DNA of 64,000 nt from Agaribacter marinus (GCF_030160655.1 NZ_BSOT01000019.1:233615-297614); one strand, 5' to 3'. Counted from the stretch's first letter, positions 37,578-47,813 are shown. Made by a program: numbers and translations. Notes: generated by a model not told the origin, from the letters alone.

Positions 37578-38081
37578 ATGGATCGGCAACTACGGAAGAA
37601 AGTATCGCTTAAGAAAGTTGATCATTTTTTTGCGCTTGGCTTTGGTTCAGGTTTAATACCCGCTATGCCAGGCACATTCGGTTCTTTGGCAGCTATACCT
37701 TTGCTATTGTTATTGTCTTTCGTCAGTACTGAATGGTATTTGTTAGTCACTCTGATTGCCTGTATTGCAGGTGTACGGTTTTGTGGAAAAACAAGTGATG
37801 CATTAGGTTTACATGATCATGGTGCTATTGTGTGGGATGAAATTGCAGGTATGTTAGTCACAATGCTTTTTGTCCCATTGGTATGGCAAAACGTGCTAAT
37901 CGGATTCATTTTGTTTAGGTTTTTCGATATTCTTAAGCCTTGGCCCATTAGTGCTTTAGATAGAAGAGTGCATGGTGGCACAGGCATAATGCTTGACGAT
38001 ATCGTTGCAGGCTTAATAGCTTGTGGCTTAATTCATATTGGCTTTCAATTAGAACTACCGCTTTTAGTCAATGGTTTGTAG
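37578..38081 (+). CDS. pgpA: phosphatidylglycerophosphatase A
   Basis: Protein of 167 residues with several membrane helices. The family motifs GFGSGLIPAMPGTFGSLAAIP, HDHGAIVWDEIAGML and FRFFDILKPWPI are present; the Asp/Glu residues are catalytic in PgpA. It dephosphorylates phosphatidylglycerophosphate at the inner membrane. It follows thiL by 27 nt as in E. coli and ends the rib-nus-thi operon; convergent with dxs. Confidence 0.94.
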   Translation: MDRQLRKKVSLKKVDHFFALGFGSGLIPAMPGTFGSLAAIPLLLLLSFVSTEWYLLVTLIACIAGVRFCGKTSDALGLHDHGAIVWDEIAGMLVTMLFVPLVWQNVLIGFILFRFFDILKPWPISALDRRVHGGTGIMLDDIVAGLIACGLIHIGFQLELPLLVNGL

Positions 38082-38196
38082 TCGCTCAATGCATGCATTT
38101 TACATGTAGGCGTACTGCGCCAACAACTATAACTGCCAACAATCATAGCTAATAAGTGCCTAGTTAATCACTTCGATACTAGGGCTTGTATATGGT

Positions 38197-40059
38197 CTAA
38201 TCATGATATTGCTTTATAGCATTCACAATGCCTTGTGCGTCAAGTCCCAATTCAGCATACATTTCTTGCTGAGTGCCTTGCATAATAAATTCGTCAGGTA
38301 AACCAAGGCAGAGTACATACGCCAATACTTTATTTTCGTGTAGACACTGTTGGACTGCGCTACCAGCACCACCTGAGACGGCGCCGTCTTCAAGTGTTAC
38401 TAATAAGTCATGCGCCTGCGCAGCAAGCAGTATTGCGTCTTTATCTATCGGTTTAACAAACCGCATATCGATTACTGTGGCGTTTAGGATCTCGGCAGCT
38501 TTTTGTGCCTCACTGATTAATGTACCAAAATTCAGAATTGCGAATTTTTCGCCGTTTCTTATCGTTTTTGAAATGCCTAACGTTATTTCATCCATTTTTT
38601 CGCTAGGTTTAGCACCAATACCGGCGCCTCTAGGGTATCGAACAGCAGCAGGCATATTGGCTTTGTGTCCAGTGAATAGCATATTTCTGCACTCGGCTTC
38701 ATCAGACGGCGTCATAATAATCATATTGGGTATGCAGCGTAAAAATGGAATATCAAATGCGCCTTGATGCGTAGGGCCGTCTGCACCTACCAAACCTGCT
38801 CTATCGATAGCGAATAATACCGGGAGAGCTTGCAGAGCGACGTCGTGAATGAGTTGATCGTATGCGCGTTGTAAAAATGTTGAATAAATCGCCACGACAG
38901 GATGTTTACCTTCTTTCGCGAGTCCCCCAGCAAGCGTTACCGCATGTTGTTCCGCAATGGCTACGTCAATATATTGATCAGGAAAGCGTTGTGAAAACGC
39001 AACCATTCCAGAACCTTCTCTCATTGCTGGGGTAATTGCGATAAGATCGCTATCGGCGCTAGCCATATCGCAAAGCCAAGTTCCGAAGATCGCGGAAAAC
39101 GTCGGTTTGCCTGGCTTGCTTTTAGGAAATTCTTCAGTGGTATGATCGAATTTAGGTACTGCATGCCATTTTATAGGGTCTTGTTCCGCTTTTTCGTAAC
39201 CTTTGCCTTTTTTAGTCACCACATGCAGCAGTTTCGGGCCACTCATTTTTCGCATGTTAGTGAGGGTGTCGACGACAGCGTTGACATCATGTCCATCGAT
39301 AGGGCCTGCATAATGAAAGCCTAGCTCTTCAAATATTGTGCCCGGTACAACCATACCTTTTATGTGTTCTTCGGCTCTGCTGGCGAGTTCTTTTATTGGT
39401 GGGACATTGCTAAGGATTTTTTTACTACCATCTCTAATTGTATTAAAGAGTGATCCCGTTAATAGTCGAGTTAGATGACTATTTAACGCACCAACGTTTT
39501 CGGAAATCGACATTTCATTGTCGTTTAGTACGACCAACAAGTCTTCATTTAAATCGCCGCCATGATTAAGCGCTTCAAATGCTAAACCTGCAGTCATTGC
39601 CCCATCACCGATTACCGCAACGACCTTTCGTCCTTTATTCTCTTTGTTTGCTGCGATCGCCATACCAAGGGCAGCGCTAATGGACGTAGACGAGTGTCCA
39701 ACGGCAAATGTGTCATATTCACTTTCTGGTGGCCAAGGAAATGGATGTAATCCGTCTTTCTGACGAATGCTCGTCATACGGTCGCGACGACCAGTTAAAA
39801 TTTTATGAGGATAAGCTTGATGACCAACATCCCAAACAACGCGATCAAATGGCGTGTTGTATACATAATGCAGTGCAACCGTTAGCTCTACTGTCCCTAA
39901 TCCAGAAGCAAAATGACCGCTACTTTGACTAACGCAGTTAAGCAGAAATTGTCGCAATTCGGTTGATAGTTTACTCAGCTTATGTTTTGGCAATAGCCTC
40001 AATTCTTCAGGCGTATTTGCATTTGCTAAGTTAGGGTACTGTGATAAGTCTAGCGTCAT
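38197..40059 (-). CDS. dxs: 1-deoxy-D-xylulose-5-phosphate synthase
   Basis: Protein of 620 residues (E. coli 620). The thiamine-diphosphate motif [15 protein letters not shown]...[19 protein letters not shown], the transketolase-like pyrimidine domain ([15 protein letters not shown]) and RYPRGAG are intact. It makes DXP from pyruvate and glyceraldehyde 3-phosphate, the first step of the MEP isoprenoid pathway. It is the last gene of xseB-ispA-dxs, 47 nt after ispA. Confidence 0.97.
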   Translation of the reverse strand: MTLDLSQYPNLANANTPEELRLLPKHKLSKLSTELRQFLLNCVSQSSGHFASGLGTVELTVALHYVYNTPFDRVVWDVGHQAYPHKILTGRRDRMTSIRQKDGLHPFPWPPESEYDTFAVGHSSTSISAALGMAIAANKENKGRKVVAVIGDGAMTAGLAFEALNHGGDLNEDLLVVLNDNEMSISENVGALNSHLTRLLTGSLFNTIRDGSKKILSNVPPIKELASRAEEHIKGMVVPGTIFEELGFHYAGPIDGHDVNAVVDTLTNMRKMSGPKLLHVVTKKGKGYEKAEQDPIKWHAVPKFDHTTEEFPKSKPGKPTFSAIFGTWLCDMASADSDLIAITPAMREGSGMVAFSQRFPDQYIDVAIAEQHAVTLAGGLAKEGKHPVVAIYSTFLQRAYDQLIHDVALQALPVLFAIDRAGLVGADGPTHQGAFDIPFLRCIPNMIIMTPSDEAECRNMLFTGHKANMPAAVRYPRGAGIGAKPSEKMDEITLGISKTIRNGEKFAILNFGTLISEAQKAAEILNATVIDMRFVKPIDKDAILLAAQAHDLLVTLEDGAVSGGAGSAVQQCLHENKVLAYVLCLGLPDEFIMQGTQQEMYAELGLDAQGIVNAIKQYHD

Positions 40060-40106
40060 TCTGTCTTTTGTCTTATTTTCAAAGTTGGATTTTACAATGG
40101 CAAATT

Positions 40107-41003
40107 TTAGTGGGTTCTTGCGACCATGTATTGTGTAAAAAGCTTAAGCTGTTCTGTATTGTAAGGTAATTGTTCAAGCGCGTGTAGTGCTTCTTCATAC
40201 TGCACGGTTAGCGCGTCTTTAGCTCCCTGCAAACCTAAATGCGTTACAAAGGTAGATTTGCCATTTATCAGGTCTGAACCTTGCGGTTTACCTAATGTTG
40301 CTGTATCTGATGTAAGGTCCAATATATCATCTTGAATCTGAAATGCTAAACCGATGGCCTTTGAATAAACGCTAAGTAGCTTGCGCGTATCTTCATTCGC
40401 GGTTGGTGATAGGCAAGTGGCCATACTAACAGCAGATTCTATTAATGCGCCTGTTTTTAACTGATGTAGCTTGATGAGGTCGTCTAAAGAGATTGTTTCC
40501 CCTGTCGCCAATAGGTCAAGACTTTGACCCTGACACATGCCTCGCATGCCAGAGGCTTTCGCTAATATTGCGATGAGTTCGTGCCTTTTGGTTTGTGCAT
40601 ATTCGCTTAGCGGCATTGAACTTAAGCATTCAAAAGCTGATGACTGAAGTGCATCACCCGCTAAAATTGCAGTTGCCTCATCGTATTTGATGTGGCAGGT
40701 AGGCTTTCCTCGGCGTAAATCATCATTATCCATCGCGGGTAAGTCGTCGTGCACTAAGGAATAAGAATGAATGCACTCGATCGCCAATGATGCGACGTTA
40801 ATATCTTGTTTATTCGCGGATAGCATCGTTCCAGTTATGGATAGCAGTAAAGGGCGCATCCGCTTTCCGCCACTTAATAAGGCATATTCAACTGCATCGA
40901 GTAGGGGAGAACTTGTATAATTTAGTCTTTTTGTAAGGCTAATAAATGTAGATTGAATGGCGTCATTTGCTTCAGTTTGCAGTGCTTTTAATACTTTGCT
41001 CAT
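40107..41003 (-). CDS. ispA: farnesyl diphosphate synthase
   Basis: Protein of 298 residues (E. coli 299). The first aspartate-rich motif [19 protein letters not shown] and the second [11 protein letters not shown] are both present, with GGKRMRP at the N-terminal side. It makes C15 farnesyl diphosphate for quinones and undecaprenyl phosphate. It begins 6 nt after the xseB stop. Confidence 0.96.
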   Translation of the reverse strand: MSKVLKALQTEANDAIQSTFISLTKRLNYTSSPLLDAVEYALLSGGKRMRPLLLSITGTMLSANKQDINVASLAIECIHSYSLVHDDLPAMDNDDLRRGKPTCHIKYDEATAILAGDALQSSAFECLSSMPLSEYAQTKRHELIAILAKASGMRGMCQGQSLDLLATGETISLDDLIKLHQLKTGALIESAVSMATCLSPTANEDTRKLLSVYSKAIGLAFQIQDDILDLTSDTATLGKPQGSDLINGKSTFVTHLGLQGAKDALTVQYEEALHALEQLPYNTEQLKLFTQYMVARTH

Positions 41004-41009
41004 GAAAGG

Positions 41010-41240
41010 CTAGTCGGTGGTATTAAAGTCTTGGAGCTCTTCAGTATTCCCACGCTGTGTTAATACTTTCACTTTTTGCTCAGCTTCGCTTAATAACGAC
41101 TGGCTATGACGAGCAAGCGTCACACCACGTTCAAAGCTTTTTAACGATTCTTCGAGGCTAATATCGCCTTGTTCCATCTGAGACACTATTTTCTCAAGTT
41201 CTTGCATTGCTTGTTCAAAAGAAAGATTTTTAGTGCTCAT
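41010..41240 (-). CDS. xseB: exodeoxyribonuclease VII small subunit
   Basis: Protein of 76 residues. The two-helix family core FEQAMQELEKIVSQMEQGDISLEESLKSFERG is nearly consensus (given here in part: LEKIVSQMEQGDISLEES). It partners XseA in single-strand DNA degradation. First gene of xseB-ispA-dxs; the 249-nt gap to pomA (41241-41489) must hold both divergent promoters but I see no consensus hexamers in it. Confidence 0.94.
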   Translation of the reverse strand: MSTKNLSFEQAMQELEKIVSQMEQGDISLEESLKSFERGVTLARHSQSLLSEAEQKVKVLTQRGNTEELQDFNTTD

Positions 41241-41489
41241 AGCGACCCCTCATAAAATTTGTCTGAAAGATACCTAAACCCGCCTGTAAATTCAATGTAA
41301 ATATGTGCTTAAGCGTTAAGAAAAAAGGCTTTATCCATTGTTCTAAGTGATGAATCATTTTAATAAAGGATCGCTGATATTTGCCGTTAATACCATTAAT
41401 TGAGGTGGGAAGTAGATTCAGCCTTTGCATCCATTCCCGCCGTTAAAGTATTCGACCTATAAGAATATACAAATTTTTAGGAGTATTCA

Positions 41490-42251
41490 GTGGATTTAGC
41501 AACCCTTGTCGGTTTTTTAGGCGCATTAGGTTTTGTCGTAATGGCAATGGTCCTTGGTGGCGACATCACTATATTTTTTAATGTTCCGTCAGTATTAATC
41601 GTATTTGGCGGGTCTATTTTCGTTGTGTTGATGCAATATCCGATGTCACAATTTTTGGGTGCTGGAAAGGTCGTCGCAAAGGCGTTCTCATTTAAATTGC
41701 AAGCACCAGAAGAGCTTATTGAAAAAATTGTTGAAATGGCTGATGCGGCGCGTAAAGGCGGGTTTTTGGCATTGGAAGAAGCAGAAATAGAAAACCCATT
41801 TATGCAGAAAGGTGTCGATATGCTGGTTGACGGACACGACGTGGATGTAGTGCGTGCAACAATGGCGAAAGATATTAGTAACACCACTGAACGACACGAC
41901 TCCGGTTCCGTGATTTTTAAGTCGATGGGGGATGTAGCACCTGCAATGGGAATGATAGGAACGTTGATTGGTTTGGTAGCGATGTTATCAAACATGGATG
42001 ACCCTAAGTCAATTGGTCCAGCGATGGCAGTAGCCCTTCTGACCACGCTTTATGGGGCGATGTTAGCAAACTTATTCTGCCTGCCCGTTGCATTTAAGTT
42101 ACAAGTGCGTTGTGGTGAAGAAAAACTCAACCAAAGTCTTATTTTGGACGGTATTCTTGGCATCGCCGATGGACAAAACCCGCGTGTTATCGAAGGCGTG
42201 TTGAAAGGTTATATTGCGGAAGGAAAACGCGCAGTTAGCGAGGCCGAATAA
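41490..42251 (+). CDS. pomA: flagellar motor stator protein PomA (MotA family)
   Basis: Protein of 253 residues with four membrane helices. It matches Vibrio PomA closely: MDLATLVGFLGALGFVVMAMVLGG at the start, EMADAARKGGFLALEE, and FGDVAPAMGMIGTLIGL-like core (here KSMGDVAPAMGMIGTL). PomA/B is the sodium-driven stator complex of polar flagella in Vibrio and Alteromonadales. GTG start with AGGAG upstream. It shares one base with the pomB start (TAATG). Located beside dxs as in Vibrio. Confidence 0.93.
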   Translation: MDLATLVGFLGALGFVVMAMVLGGDITIFFNVPSVLIVFGGSIFVVLMQYPMSQFLGAGKVVAKAFSFKLQAPEELIEKIVEMADAARKGGFLALEEAEIENPFMQKGVDMLVDGHDVDVVRATMAKDISNTTERHDSGSVIFKSMGDVAPAMGMIGTLIGLVAMLSNMDDPKSIGPAMAVALLTTLYGAMLANLFCLPVAFKLQVRCGEEKLNQSLILDGILGIADGQNPRVIEGVLKGYIAEGKRAVSEAE

Positions 42252-43186
42252 TGGAAGAACAAGAATGCCCCAAATGCCCCCCCGAAGGGCTCCCAGCATG
42301 GATGGGGACGTTTGCTGATTTAATGTCCTTGTTAATGTGCTTCTTCGTATTGTTGCTTTCATTTTCCGAAATGGACGTTAAGAAATTTAAGCAGATAGCC
42401 GGGTCGATGAAATTTGCCTTTGGTGTACAGAATAAAATTGAATTAAAAGATATCCCAAAAGGTACCAGCGTTGTCGCCTTGGAATTTAGACCTGGGAAAC
42501 CCGATCCGACGCCGATTGAGACAATTCAACAAGTTACTCAAGATATCACTCGTCCAATGCTTAACTTCCAAGAAGGTGAAGATGACTCTTCCGGTGGTCG
42601 TCAGAAACAACGTGGTAATTTCCGTGGTGGTCAATCTCCGAAAACAGCCAATGAAACATCTTCTGCCGGTGCTGCGGCATCGAACAAAGAGCAACTTGAA
42701 AAAAATAAGAAAAAAGTCGAAGAGCTTCTTCAAAAAGAAATTAAAGATGGTGCGGTGGATGTTGAAAATCTTGGCCAGCAAATTATCATTCGTATTCGAG
42801 AAAATGGGTCTTTTTCAGCTGGCTCTGCGTTTCTACAACCGCAATTTGTCCCGGTAATTCGTCGTTTGGGTGTCTTATTAAATGATATGCCTGGTAACGT
42901 AGAAATAACGGGGCACAGTGATGGTATTCAAATTGCCAACGAACTATATAGCTCTAACTGGGATTTAAGTGCACAACGTGCCGTAGCGGTTGCTGAAGAA
43001 TTAAGGCGTGCTCCGCAGTTTGATGAAACCCGCATGCGAGTTATTGGCAAGGCTGCTACTCAGCCAATGAGTAACGAAGATACCGCAGCGGCAAGGGCGC
43101 AAAATAGACGTGTCGAAATTGCGATAACCCAAGGTAAGCCAAAGTATTCAGATCCTATTTCATTGTCTGCACCAGAATCTCAGTAA
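42251..43186 (+). CDS. pomB: flagellar motor stator protein PomB (MotB family)
   Basis: Protein of 311 residues. One membrane helix at about 20-42 contains the ion-binding Asp23 (GTFADLMSLLMCFFVLLLSF). A Ser/Gly/Lys-rich linker (about 105-165) precedes the OmpA-like peptidoglycan-binding domain (VEITGHSDG, LSAQRAVAVAEEL, NRRVEIAI). It anchors the stator and carries the ion path. The sodium preference is inferred from similarity to PomAB. A bidirectional terminator follows. Confidence 0.93.
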   Translation: MEEQECPKCPPEGLPAWMGTFADLMSLLMCFFVLLLSFSEMDVKKFKQIAGSMKFAFGVQNKIELKDIPKGTSVVALEFRPGKPDPTPIETIQQVTQDITRPMLNFQEGEDDSSGGRQKQRGNFRGGQSPKTANETSSAGAAASNKEQLEKNKKKVEELLQKEIKDGAVDVENLGQQIIIRIRENGSFSAGSAFLQPQFVPVIRRLGVLLNDMPGNVEITGHSDGIQIANELYSSNWDLSAQRAVAVAEELRRAPQFDETRMRVIGKAATQPMSNEDTAAARAQNRRVEIAITQGKPKYSDPISLSAPESQ

Positions 43187-43214
43187 TGGTTTGAATGAGC
43201 ACCAGTCAGTTGAC

Positions 43215-43244
43215 AAAAACACGCCGAGTCATCGGCGTGTTTTT
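43215..43244. terminator. bidirectional intrinsic terminator between pomB and cfa
   Basis: AAAAACACGCCGA (43215-43227), loop GTCA, TCGGCGTGTTTTT (43232-43244): a 13-bp perfect stem with A and T tracts on either side, usable from both strands. It lies 28 nt after pomB, and the cfa stop codon overlaps its right edge. Confidence 0.88.
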
Positions 43245-44496
43245 AGCGTTGCAATTCAGCACGGTAATGGGGCTTTGTTATTACGAGTTGAACAGTACTG
43301 ATGACACGCTCCATGAAGCCTCCTTCACAGTAATTCAAGTAGTATTGCCACATACGCATGAACCGTTCATCGTAACCATCTTCATTGAGCGCATTTTTTT
43401 GAGACATGAACTGCTGAAACCAGTCGCGTAAGGTTTGTGCATAGTCCAAACCAATATCATGTACATCTCTAATACTCATGTCCGTATATTTTTTCACGTG
43501 CTGGTTGAGTGTGCATTGCGAGGGTAAAAAGCCGCCAGGGAAAATATGTTTTTGGATAAAGTCTACACTATTAGAGTAACTATCATATCGTCTATCATCG
43601 ATGATGATAGATTGAATCAGCATTACGCCGTCAGGCTTTAGCAGTGATTTACACTTTTTGAAAAAGGTAGGTAAGTATTCCTTGCCTACTGCTTCGATCA
43701 TTTCTATTGACACCAGTTTACTGTATTGCCCTTCAAGTAAGCGATAGTCTTTTTTGAGTAAAGTGATTTTATCTTCAAGTTGTTGTTCCGCGACTTTATG
43801 CTGAGCAAACGCGAATTGTTCTTCAGATATGGTTGTTGTCGTGACTTTACAGCCATAATTTTGAGCGGCATAAATGGCCAGCCCACCCCAACCAGAACCA
43901 ATTTCTATTAAATGATCTTCTTCGCATAATTTTAGCTTGTCACAAATAGTCTTAAGTTTATGTTGTTGCGCCGACGCTAAACAGCTGTTCGGATCTGGAT
44001 AAATCGCAGCTGAGTACATCATGCTATCGTCTAAGAATTTGGTGTAAAGTTTATTGCCTAGATCGTAATGAGCGGCGATATTATTTTTAGCTTGTTTGGT
44101 ACTGTTCTTGTTCGCTAGGTGTTTTAATTTCAGCAATGGCATCGTTAACCATTTGAACTTTTGTTCCCAGTGATCGAGCATCGACAGGTTTCTGGCAAAA
44201 ATACGAATAACATTGGTTAAATTTGGTGTATCCCAAAGTTTGTCAGTAAAGGTTTCACCAGATGCAATACTGCCACCTAACAATAGTTTTGGGTAGGCTG
44301 CTGGGTTTAGTATGTTAACTTCCGCTTTTAGTGCGTGATGCTTATTACCTAAGTCAGCAACGATACTTCCATTTTCCTTTATAAGTAATTGCCCGTCAGG
44401 TATGTTTTTTAAAGCACTAATAAAAAGAGAGCGGCAAGTTTTTTCCCAAAATGTCATGGATTCTGCTGCATGATAAGTTTGTTCACTGTGTGACAT
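43243..44496 (-). CDS. cfa: cyclopropane-fatty-acyl-phospholipid synthase family protein
   Basis: Protein of 417 residues. A C-terminal SAM methyltransferase domain with EIGSGWGGLAIYAAQNYGCKV, SIEMIEAVGKEYLP and FIQKHIFPGG is typical of Cfa; the N-terminal domain binds lipid. It methylates unsaturated acyl chains of phospholipids. Here it is the last gene of a five-gene operon controlled, by analogy with other proteobacteria, by the sigma-E/ChrR singlet-oxygen response. In some systems the homologous protein has a different lipid product, such as furan fatty acids, so the exact reaction is open. Confidence 0.88.
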   Translation of the reverse strand: MSHSEQTYHAAESMTFWEKTCRSLFISALKNIPDGQLLIKENGSIVADLGNKHHALKAEVNILNPAAYPKLLLGGSIASGETFTDKLWDTPNLTNVIRIFARNLSMLDHWEQKFKWLTMPLLKLKHLANKNSTKQAKNNIAAHYDLGNKLYTKFLDDSMMYSAAIYPDPNSCLASAQQHKLKTICDKLKLCEEDHLIEIGSGWGGLAIYAAQNYGCKVTTTTISEEQFAFAQHKVAEQQLEDKITLLKKDYRLLEGQYSKLVSIEMIEAVGKEYLPTFFKKCKSLLKPDGVMLIQSIIIDDRRYDSYSNSVDFIQKHIFPGGFLPSQCTLNQHVKKYTDMSIRDVHDIGLDYAQTLRDWFQQFMSQKNALNEDGYDERFMRMWQYYLNYCEGGFMERVISTVQLVITKPHYRAELQR

Positions 44497-44510
44497 TGCT
44501 ACTTCCTTCG

Positions 44511-45263
44511 TTATGTATGCGTATATATAGGTACGCGCTTAATAAATAGTTTTAAGGCTTGCCAATAAATTCCCACGACCGTTTTAATTGTCATGCTTGG
44601 TATTGAGAATAGTGTCTTTTTCAAGGCGCTATTGTTTAGTGTTTCTTTTTTCATATCGATAGCCGCTTCAAAGTGCTTTATATCTTTGTAACAACTTAGT
44701 TGTAGCCGCATATAGTCACATGGAGTTTGTACATTCCATTTATATATCATATCCATTGGATTGAAAGGCGAGACATGGAACGATTTTGTTGTGTTTTCCT
44801 GCAATTTTAAGTCAACCAAATAGTGATGGCGTTCATTCCAAGGGGTATTTGATACTTCTGCTAACATATGTGTAAAATTGTTATTTTCGTCTCGTAAGAA
44901 CCAAAAGTTCACTGGACTAAAGTACTTACCCAATGTACGCGTTTGCCCCAAGAAAAATATACTGCCTGTAAGAGTTTCCTTCGCTAAGTTAGACATCGTT
45001 TTCAACACATGATTTTCTAGTTCTTCGTGCGTAGTTGCCGAATGTTCTACATTTTTTGTATTCATGTAGTCAGAAAACTTAAATCTCAACCAAGCTCTTT
45101 TTTTTGTATTGACTCCAAATAGTGTTAGCGTGTTTTCTAGTTGGGGGAGTTCTTCAAGTTTTATCCACCACAAAAATAAATTGTATGAAAACTTATGTTT
45201 TTTTGGATGAGTGCGTTGGTGGAATACGATGCCTTTATACAGCGCGCTTTCAAATGACTGCAT
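44511..45263 (-). CDS. DUF1365 family protein
   Basis: 250 residues from ATG 45263. I chose this start because it forms a TAATG overlap with the upstream FAD gene; a longer frame begins inside that gene. The family hallmarks are RTHPKKHKFSYNLFLWWI, the LGKYFSPVNFWF segment, and EVSNTPWNERHHYLV. The biochemical function is unknown; it occurs almost always with the FAD protein and Cfa, in sigma-E/ChrR regulons. It lies 14 nt upstream of cfa. Confidence 0.85.
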   Translation of the reverse strand: MQSFESALYKGIVFHQRTHPKKHKFSYNLFLWWIKLEELPQLENTLTLFGVNTKKRAWLRFKFSDYMNTKNVEHSATTHEELENHVLKTMSNLAKETLTGSIFFLGQTRTLGKYFSPVNFWFLRDENNNFTHMLAEVSNTPWNERHHYLVDLKLQENTTKSFHVSPFNPMDMIYKWNVQTPCDYMRLQLSCYKDIKHFEAAIDMKKETLNNSALKKTLFSIPSMTIKTVVGIYWQALKLFIKRVPIYTHT

Positions 45264-46546
45264 TATAGACTCTCCCCAAAACGTTGGCATACGTCTAACG
45301 CGCTTCTTACACCATCTTCATGAAAACCGTTGTACCAATATGCTCCGCAAAAATGAATGCCATTTACACCACATATTTCGCTGCGTCGAGTTTGTGCTTC
45401 TACCATATCCGCAGAAAACTGTGGGTGAGCATATTTATATCTACCTAGCACTTTATTTACGTCAATGTTATCGCTGTCATTCAGACTCACAACAAACGTT
45501 TGAGGGGCGTCTATCTTTTGTAATATATTCATGTTGTAAGACACTTTAGCTAGTGCCTTACCTTCGTTTTCAACACCTGTTAAACGATAGTTCCAACTAG
45601 CCCATGCTAATTTTCTATCAGGTAAAACGCTCGTATCCGTGTGCATCACAACGTCGTTTAATTCATATGGGATGTTACCTAACACGGCCTTGACGTTCGT
45701 TTTATAATTGTCAGCGAACATTGACTTACTGAGTATCTTTAATGCTTGATCGCTATGGCAAGCAAAAATGACATCGTCAAAACCTGCGTATTTGACTTTC
45801 CCGTAGAGGCTAATACCGTCTTCAGAGTATTCAAGGCAATCTATCGGCGAGTTAAGTCTAATATTGTGTTTGAAGTTTTCAATTAATGGCGGAACGTAGG
45901 CATTTGAACCACCCACTATCGTATACCATTGAGGCCGATTTGTGATATTCAATAAGCCGTGGTTATTAAAAAACTGTAGGAAGAACTTGATCGGAAAGTT
46001 AGCCGACTGCTCTAAACTGGCACTCCATATTGCAGCGCACATAGGCAGAATATAGTTATCAAGAAATACTTTGGAAAATTTGTGTTGCCGGATAAATTGG
46101 CCAAGTGTCTGCTGATGATCATAATTGTCATTGAGAAGGGCAGCTTTACACACTTTGTTGAAGCGGACAATGTCTTTTACTAGCCGCAAAAAGGTAGGCG
46201 AAATAACGTTTCTGCGTTGTGCAAAAAGGCTGTTAATTGTGTTGCCGTTATACTCCATGTTAGTGCTTTCATTGTGAACACTAAAACTCATTTCAGTTTC
46301 TTGTTTTTCTACCTTGAGTTGTGATAGTAATTTAATAAAATTTGGGTAAGTCCAATCGTTGAAGACTATAAACCCCGTGTCTATCGAATATTCAGTATTG
46401 TTAACATTTATTTTCTTCGTTGCTGTATGGCCACCAATGTAGTCATTGGCTTCAAAAACATGAACGTCAGCATTTCGTGATAACAAATACGCACAAGTGA
46501 GGCCAGATATACCGGCTCCTATAACAGCAATCTTCTTTTTATTCAT
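45263..46546 (-). CDS. FAD-dependent amine-oxidase-like protein
   Basis: 427 residues from ATG 46546, with GGAAGGTG 8 nt upstream; a start at 46564 would lie within the upstream SDR gene. The N-terminus is an FAD/NAD(P) Rossmann fold (IAVIGAGISGLTCAYLLSR, EANDYIGGHTAT), and the C-terminus has HFCGAYWYNGFHEDGVRSAL. It belongs to the amine-oxidase/phytoene-desaturase-like group predicted to act on lipids. It precedes the DUF1365 gene with TAATG coupling. The substrate is unknown. Confidence 0.85.
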   Translation of the reverse strand: MNKKKIAVIGAGISGLTCAYLLSRNADVHVFEANDYIGGHTATKKINVNNTEYSIDTGFIVFNDWTYPNFIKLLSQLKVEKQETEMSFSVHNESTNMEYNGNTINSLFAQRRNVISPTFLRLVKDIVRFNKVCKAALLNDNYDHQQTLGQFIRQHKFSKVFLDNYILPMCAAIWSASLEQSANFPIKFFLQFFNNHGLLNITNRPQWYTIVGGSNAYVPPLIENFKHNIRLNSPIDCLEYSEDGISLYGKVKYAGFDDVIFACHSDQALKILSKSMFADNYKTNVKAVLGNIPYELNDVVMHTDTSVLPDRKLAWASWNYRLTGVENEGKALAKVSYNMNILQKIDAPQTFVVSLNDSDNIDVNKVLGRYKYAHPQFSADMVEAQTRRSEICGVNGIHFCGAYWYNGFHEDGVRSALDVCQRFGESL

Positions 46547-46550
46547 AACA

Positions 46551-47276
46551 TTACACCTTCCCATTGTTAGTCATTTTCAAGCAAATTTTATGTTTGAAAA
46601 CGTCTGGTAAAGCGCTCAATAAGCGAATAGTGAAGCTAAATCTACGAGGGAAATATACCGTTGATTTATTGTTGAAAAGGTCTTTATACATATATGCTGC
46701 TGCTTTTTCTGAAGAAATGCTCATTGGCATTTTAAAGTCATTTTTATCGGTAAGTGGGGTTTTTACAAAGCCAGGGGAGATAGTTTTAACCTTGACACCG
46801 TATTGGGCTAAATCTACCGCAAAACTTTTTGCCATGTAGTGCACGGCTGCTTTGCTCGCACCATAGGCTTGACTGCGAGTAAAGGGTAACAATCGCGCTA
46901 AACTATCAACGAAAACGACCTTATTACCTTTGACCAAGTTTTTTGTTATGACAGACATAATATTCGAAATACCAAACACATTCGTGGCAAAGACGCGTTC
47001 AAACATACTTGCGTCTATATCGTTTACGTCCACGTATTCGCATGTGCCAGCGTTGAGCACGTATATGTCTGCTGACACATTACTGAGTGCGTTTGTAACC
47101 GCTTGTTTATCTGAAATATCAAATGCTTTGATGTCAATATTCCCAAGATTCGATAATTCATCCAGCTTTTTTTGGTTGCGTCCGCAGGCTATTACATGGT
47201 GATTATTTTTCACTAGCATTCTAATAAGTGCTTCACCTATACCGGATGTTGCACCGGTTACTAGGACGCTAGCCAT
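46551..47276 (-). CDS. short-chain dehydrogenase/reductase
   Basis: Protein of 241 residues. The N-terminal cofactor motif TGATSGIG, LNAG and catalytic YGASK (Tyr-x-x-x-Lys) are intact, with Ser in VDSLAR upstream. It is a classical SDR oxidoreductase of unknown substrate. It is second in the operon, coupled to the SnoaL-like gene by TAATG at 47276, and 4 nt precede the FAD gene start. Confidence 0.9.
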   Translation of the reverse strand: MASVLVTGATSGIGEALIRMLVKNNHHVIACGRNQKKLDELSNLGNIDIKAFDISDKQAVTNALSNVSADIYVLNAGTCEYVDVNDIDASMFERVFATNVFGISNIMSVITKNLVKGNKVVFVDSLARLLPFTRSQAYGASKAAVHYMAKSFAVDLAQYGVKVKTISPGFVKTPLTDKNDFKMPMSISSEKAAAYMYKDLFNNKSTVYFPRRFSFTIRLLSALPDVFKHKICLKMTNNGKV

Positions 47277-47725
47277 TATGCCATTTTCCTTTTAATCGTT
47301 TTTACAAGTCGACCGAATAAGGGAAGATGCTCATACACCATTTGCCCTAAATCGTAATAGTCTCTGTGATAAACAATCATATCATCTTCTATTTCTAAGA
47401 TGGTTGTGCCGTCGACATGTATTGGAGTTCCGCCGTTTAGTTTGGAAGACGTATATGACATCGTCCAACAAATCGTAGCGTCCGACTCACCGTTTCTTAG
47501 CTTTTTACTTATCTCGAATTGACAATATTTGGCGCTTGATAGAAGTCGCTCGAAGTACATTTCGACTGCGGCCAATCCTTGATGGTGCGCTATTGGGTCA
47601 ATAAATACAACGTCTTTTCTGTAGATTTTCTCTAGGTCATCAATTTTCATCGATGTTATGTCCACGTAAAACGTTGAAAACTTTTCAATTATATTCATTC
47701 GTTGATTAGGTTTGTTTTTTGTCAT
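47276..47725 (-). CDS. SnoaL-like/NTF2-fold protein
   Basis: Protein of up to 149 residues with an NTF2-like cone: YRKDVVFIDPIAHHQGLAAVEMYFERLL, then VDGTTILEIEDDMIVYHRDYYD (given in part). It heads the five-gene operon ending in cfa and belongs to the nuclear-transport-factor-2-like families found in sigma-E/ChrR regulons. The start is uncertain: ATG 47725 has no clear ribosome site; Met10 (47698) begins at MNIIEKF. If the candidate promoter at 47730-47756 is real, transcription would start near 47723 and favour Met10. Confidence 0.78.
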   Translation of the reverse strand: MTKNKPNQRMNIIEKFSTFYVDITSMKIDDLEKIYRKDVVFIDPIAHHQGLAAVEMYFERLLSSAKYCQFEISKKLRNGESDATICWTMSYTSSKLNGGTPIHVDGTTILEIEDDMIVYHRDYYDLGQMVYEHLPLFGRLVKTIKRKMA

Positions 47726-47729
47726 TTTT

Positions 47730-47756
47730 TTACTACGAATAAATACGTGTAGATCA
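47730..47756 (-). promoter_or_regulatory. candidate ChrR-linked sigma promoter of the lipid operon
   Basis: On the minus strand, TGATCT (47756-47751) and TAGTAA (47735-47730) are 15 nt apart. A TGATC-type -35 is characteristic of promoters read by RpoE partners of ChrR. This site directly faces the SnoaL-like gene, whose first ATG is only 5 nt downstream. Prediction is by eye. Confidence 0.4.
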
Positions 47757-47787
47757 TCAATTAAAAATTTTTAATTAAACAAGAGCG

Positions 47788-47813
47788 CGATCCAAGTTTA
47801 TGTAAACTAAGTA
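47788..47813 (+). promoter_or_regulatory. candidate ChrR-linked sigma promoter of the LON-domain gene
   Basis: CGATCC (47788-47793) and TAAGTA (47808-47813) are 14 nt apart, 31 nt before the LON-domain gene. The -35 resembles the TGATCC type on the opposite strand of the same 119-bp gap, suggesting that the two divergent units share a sigma factor. Confidence 0.35.

Noticed and set aside
41477..42046. 189-codon frame on the minus strand across pomA
   Set aside because: Antisense to a clear PomA; composition (Ser/Thr/Ile/Asn-rich) is that of a shadow frame.
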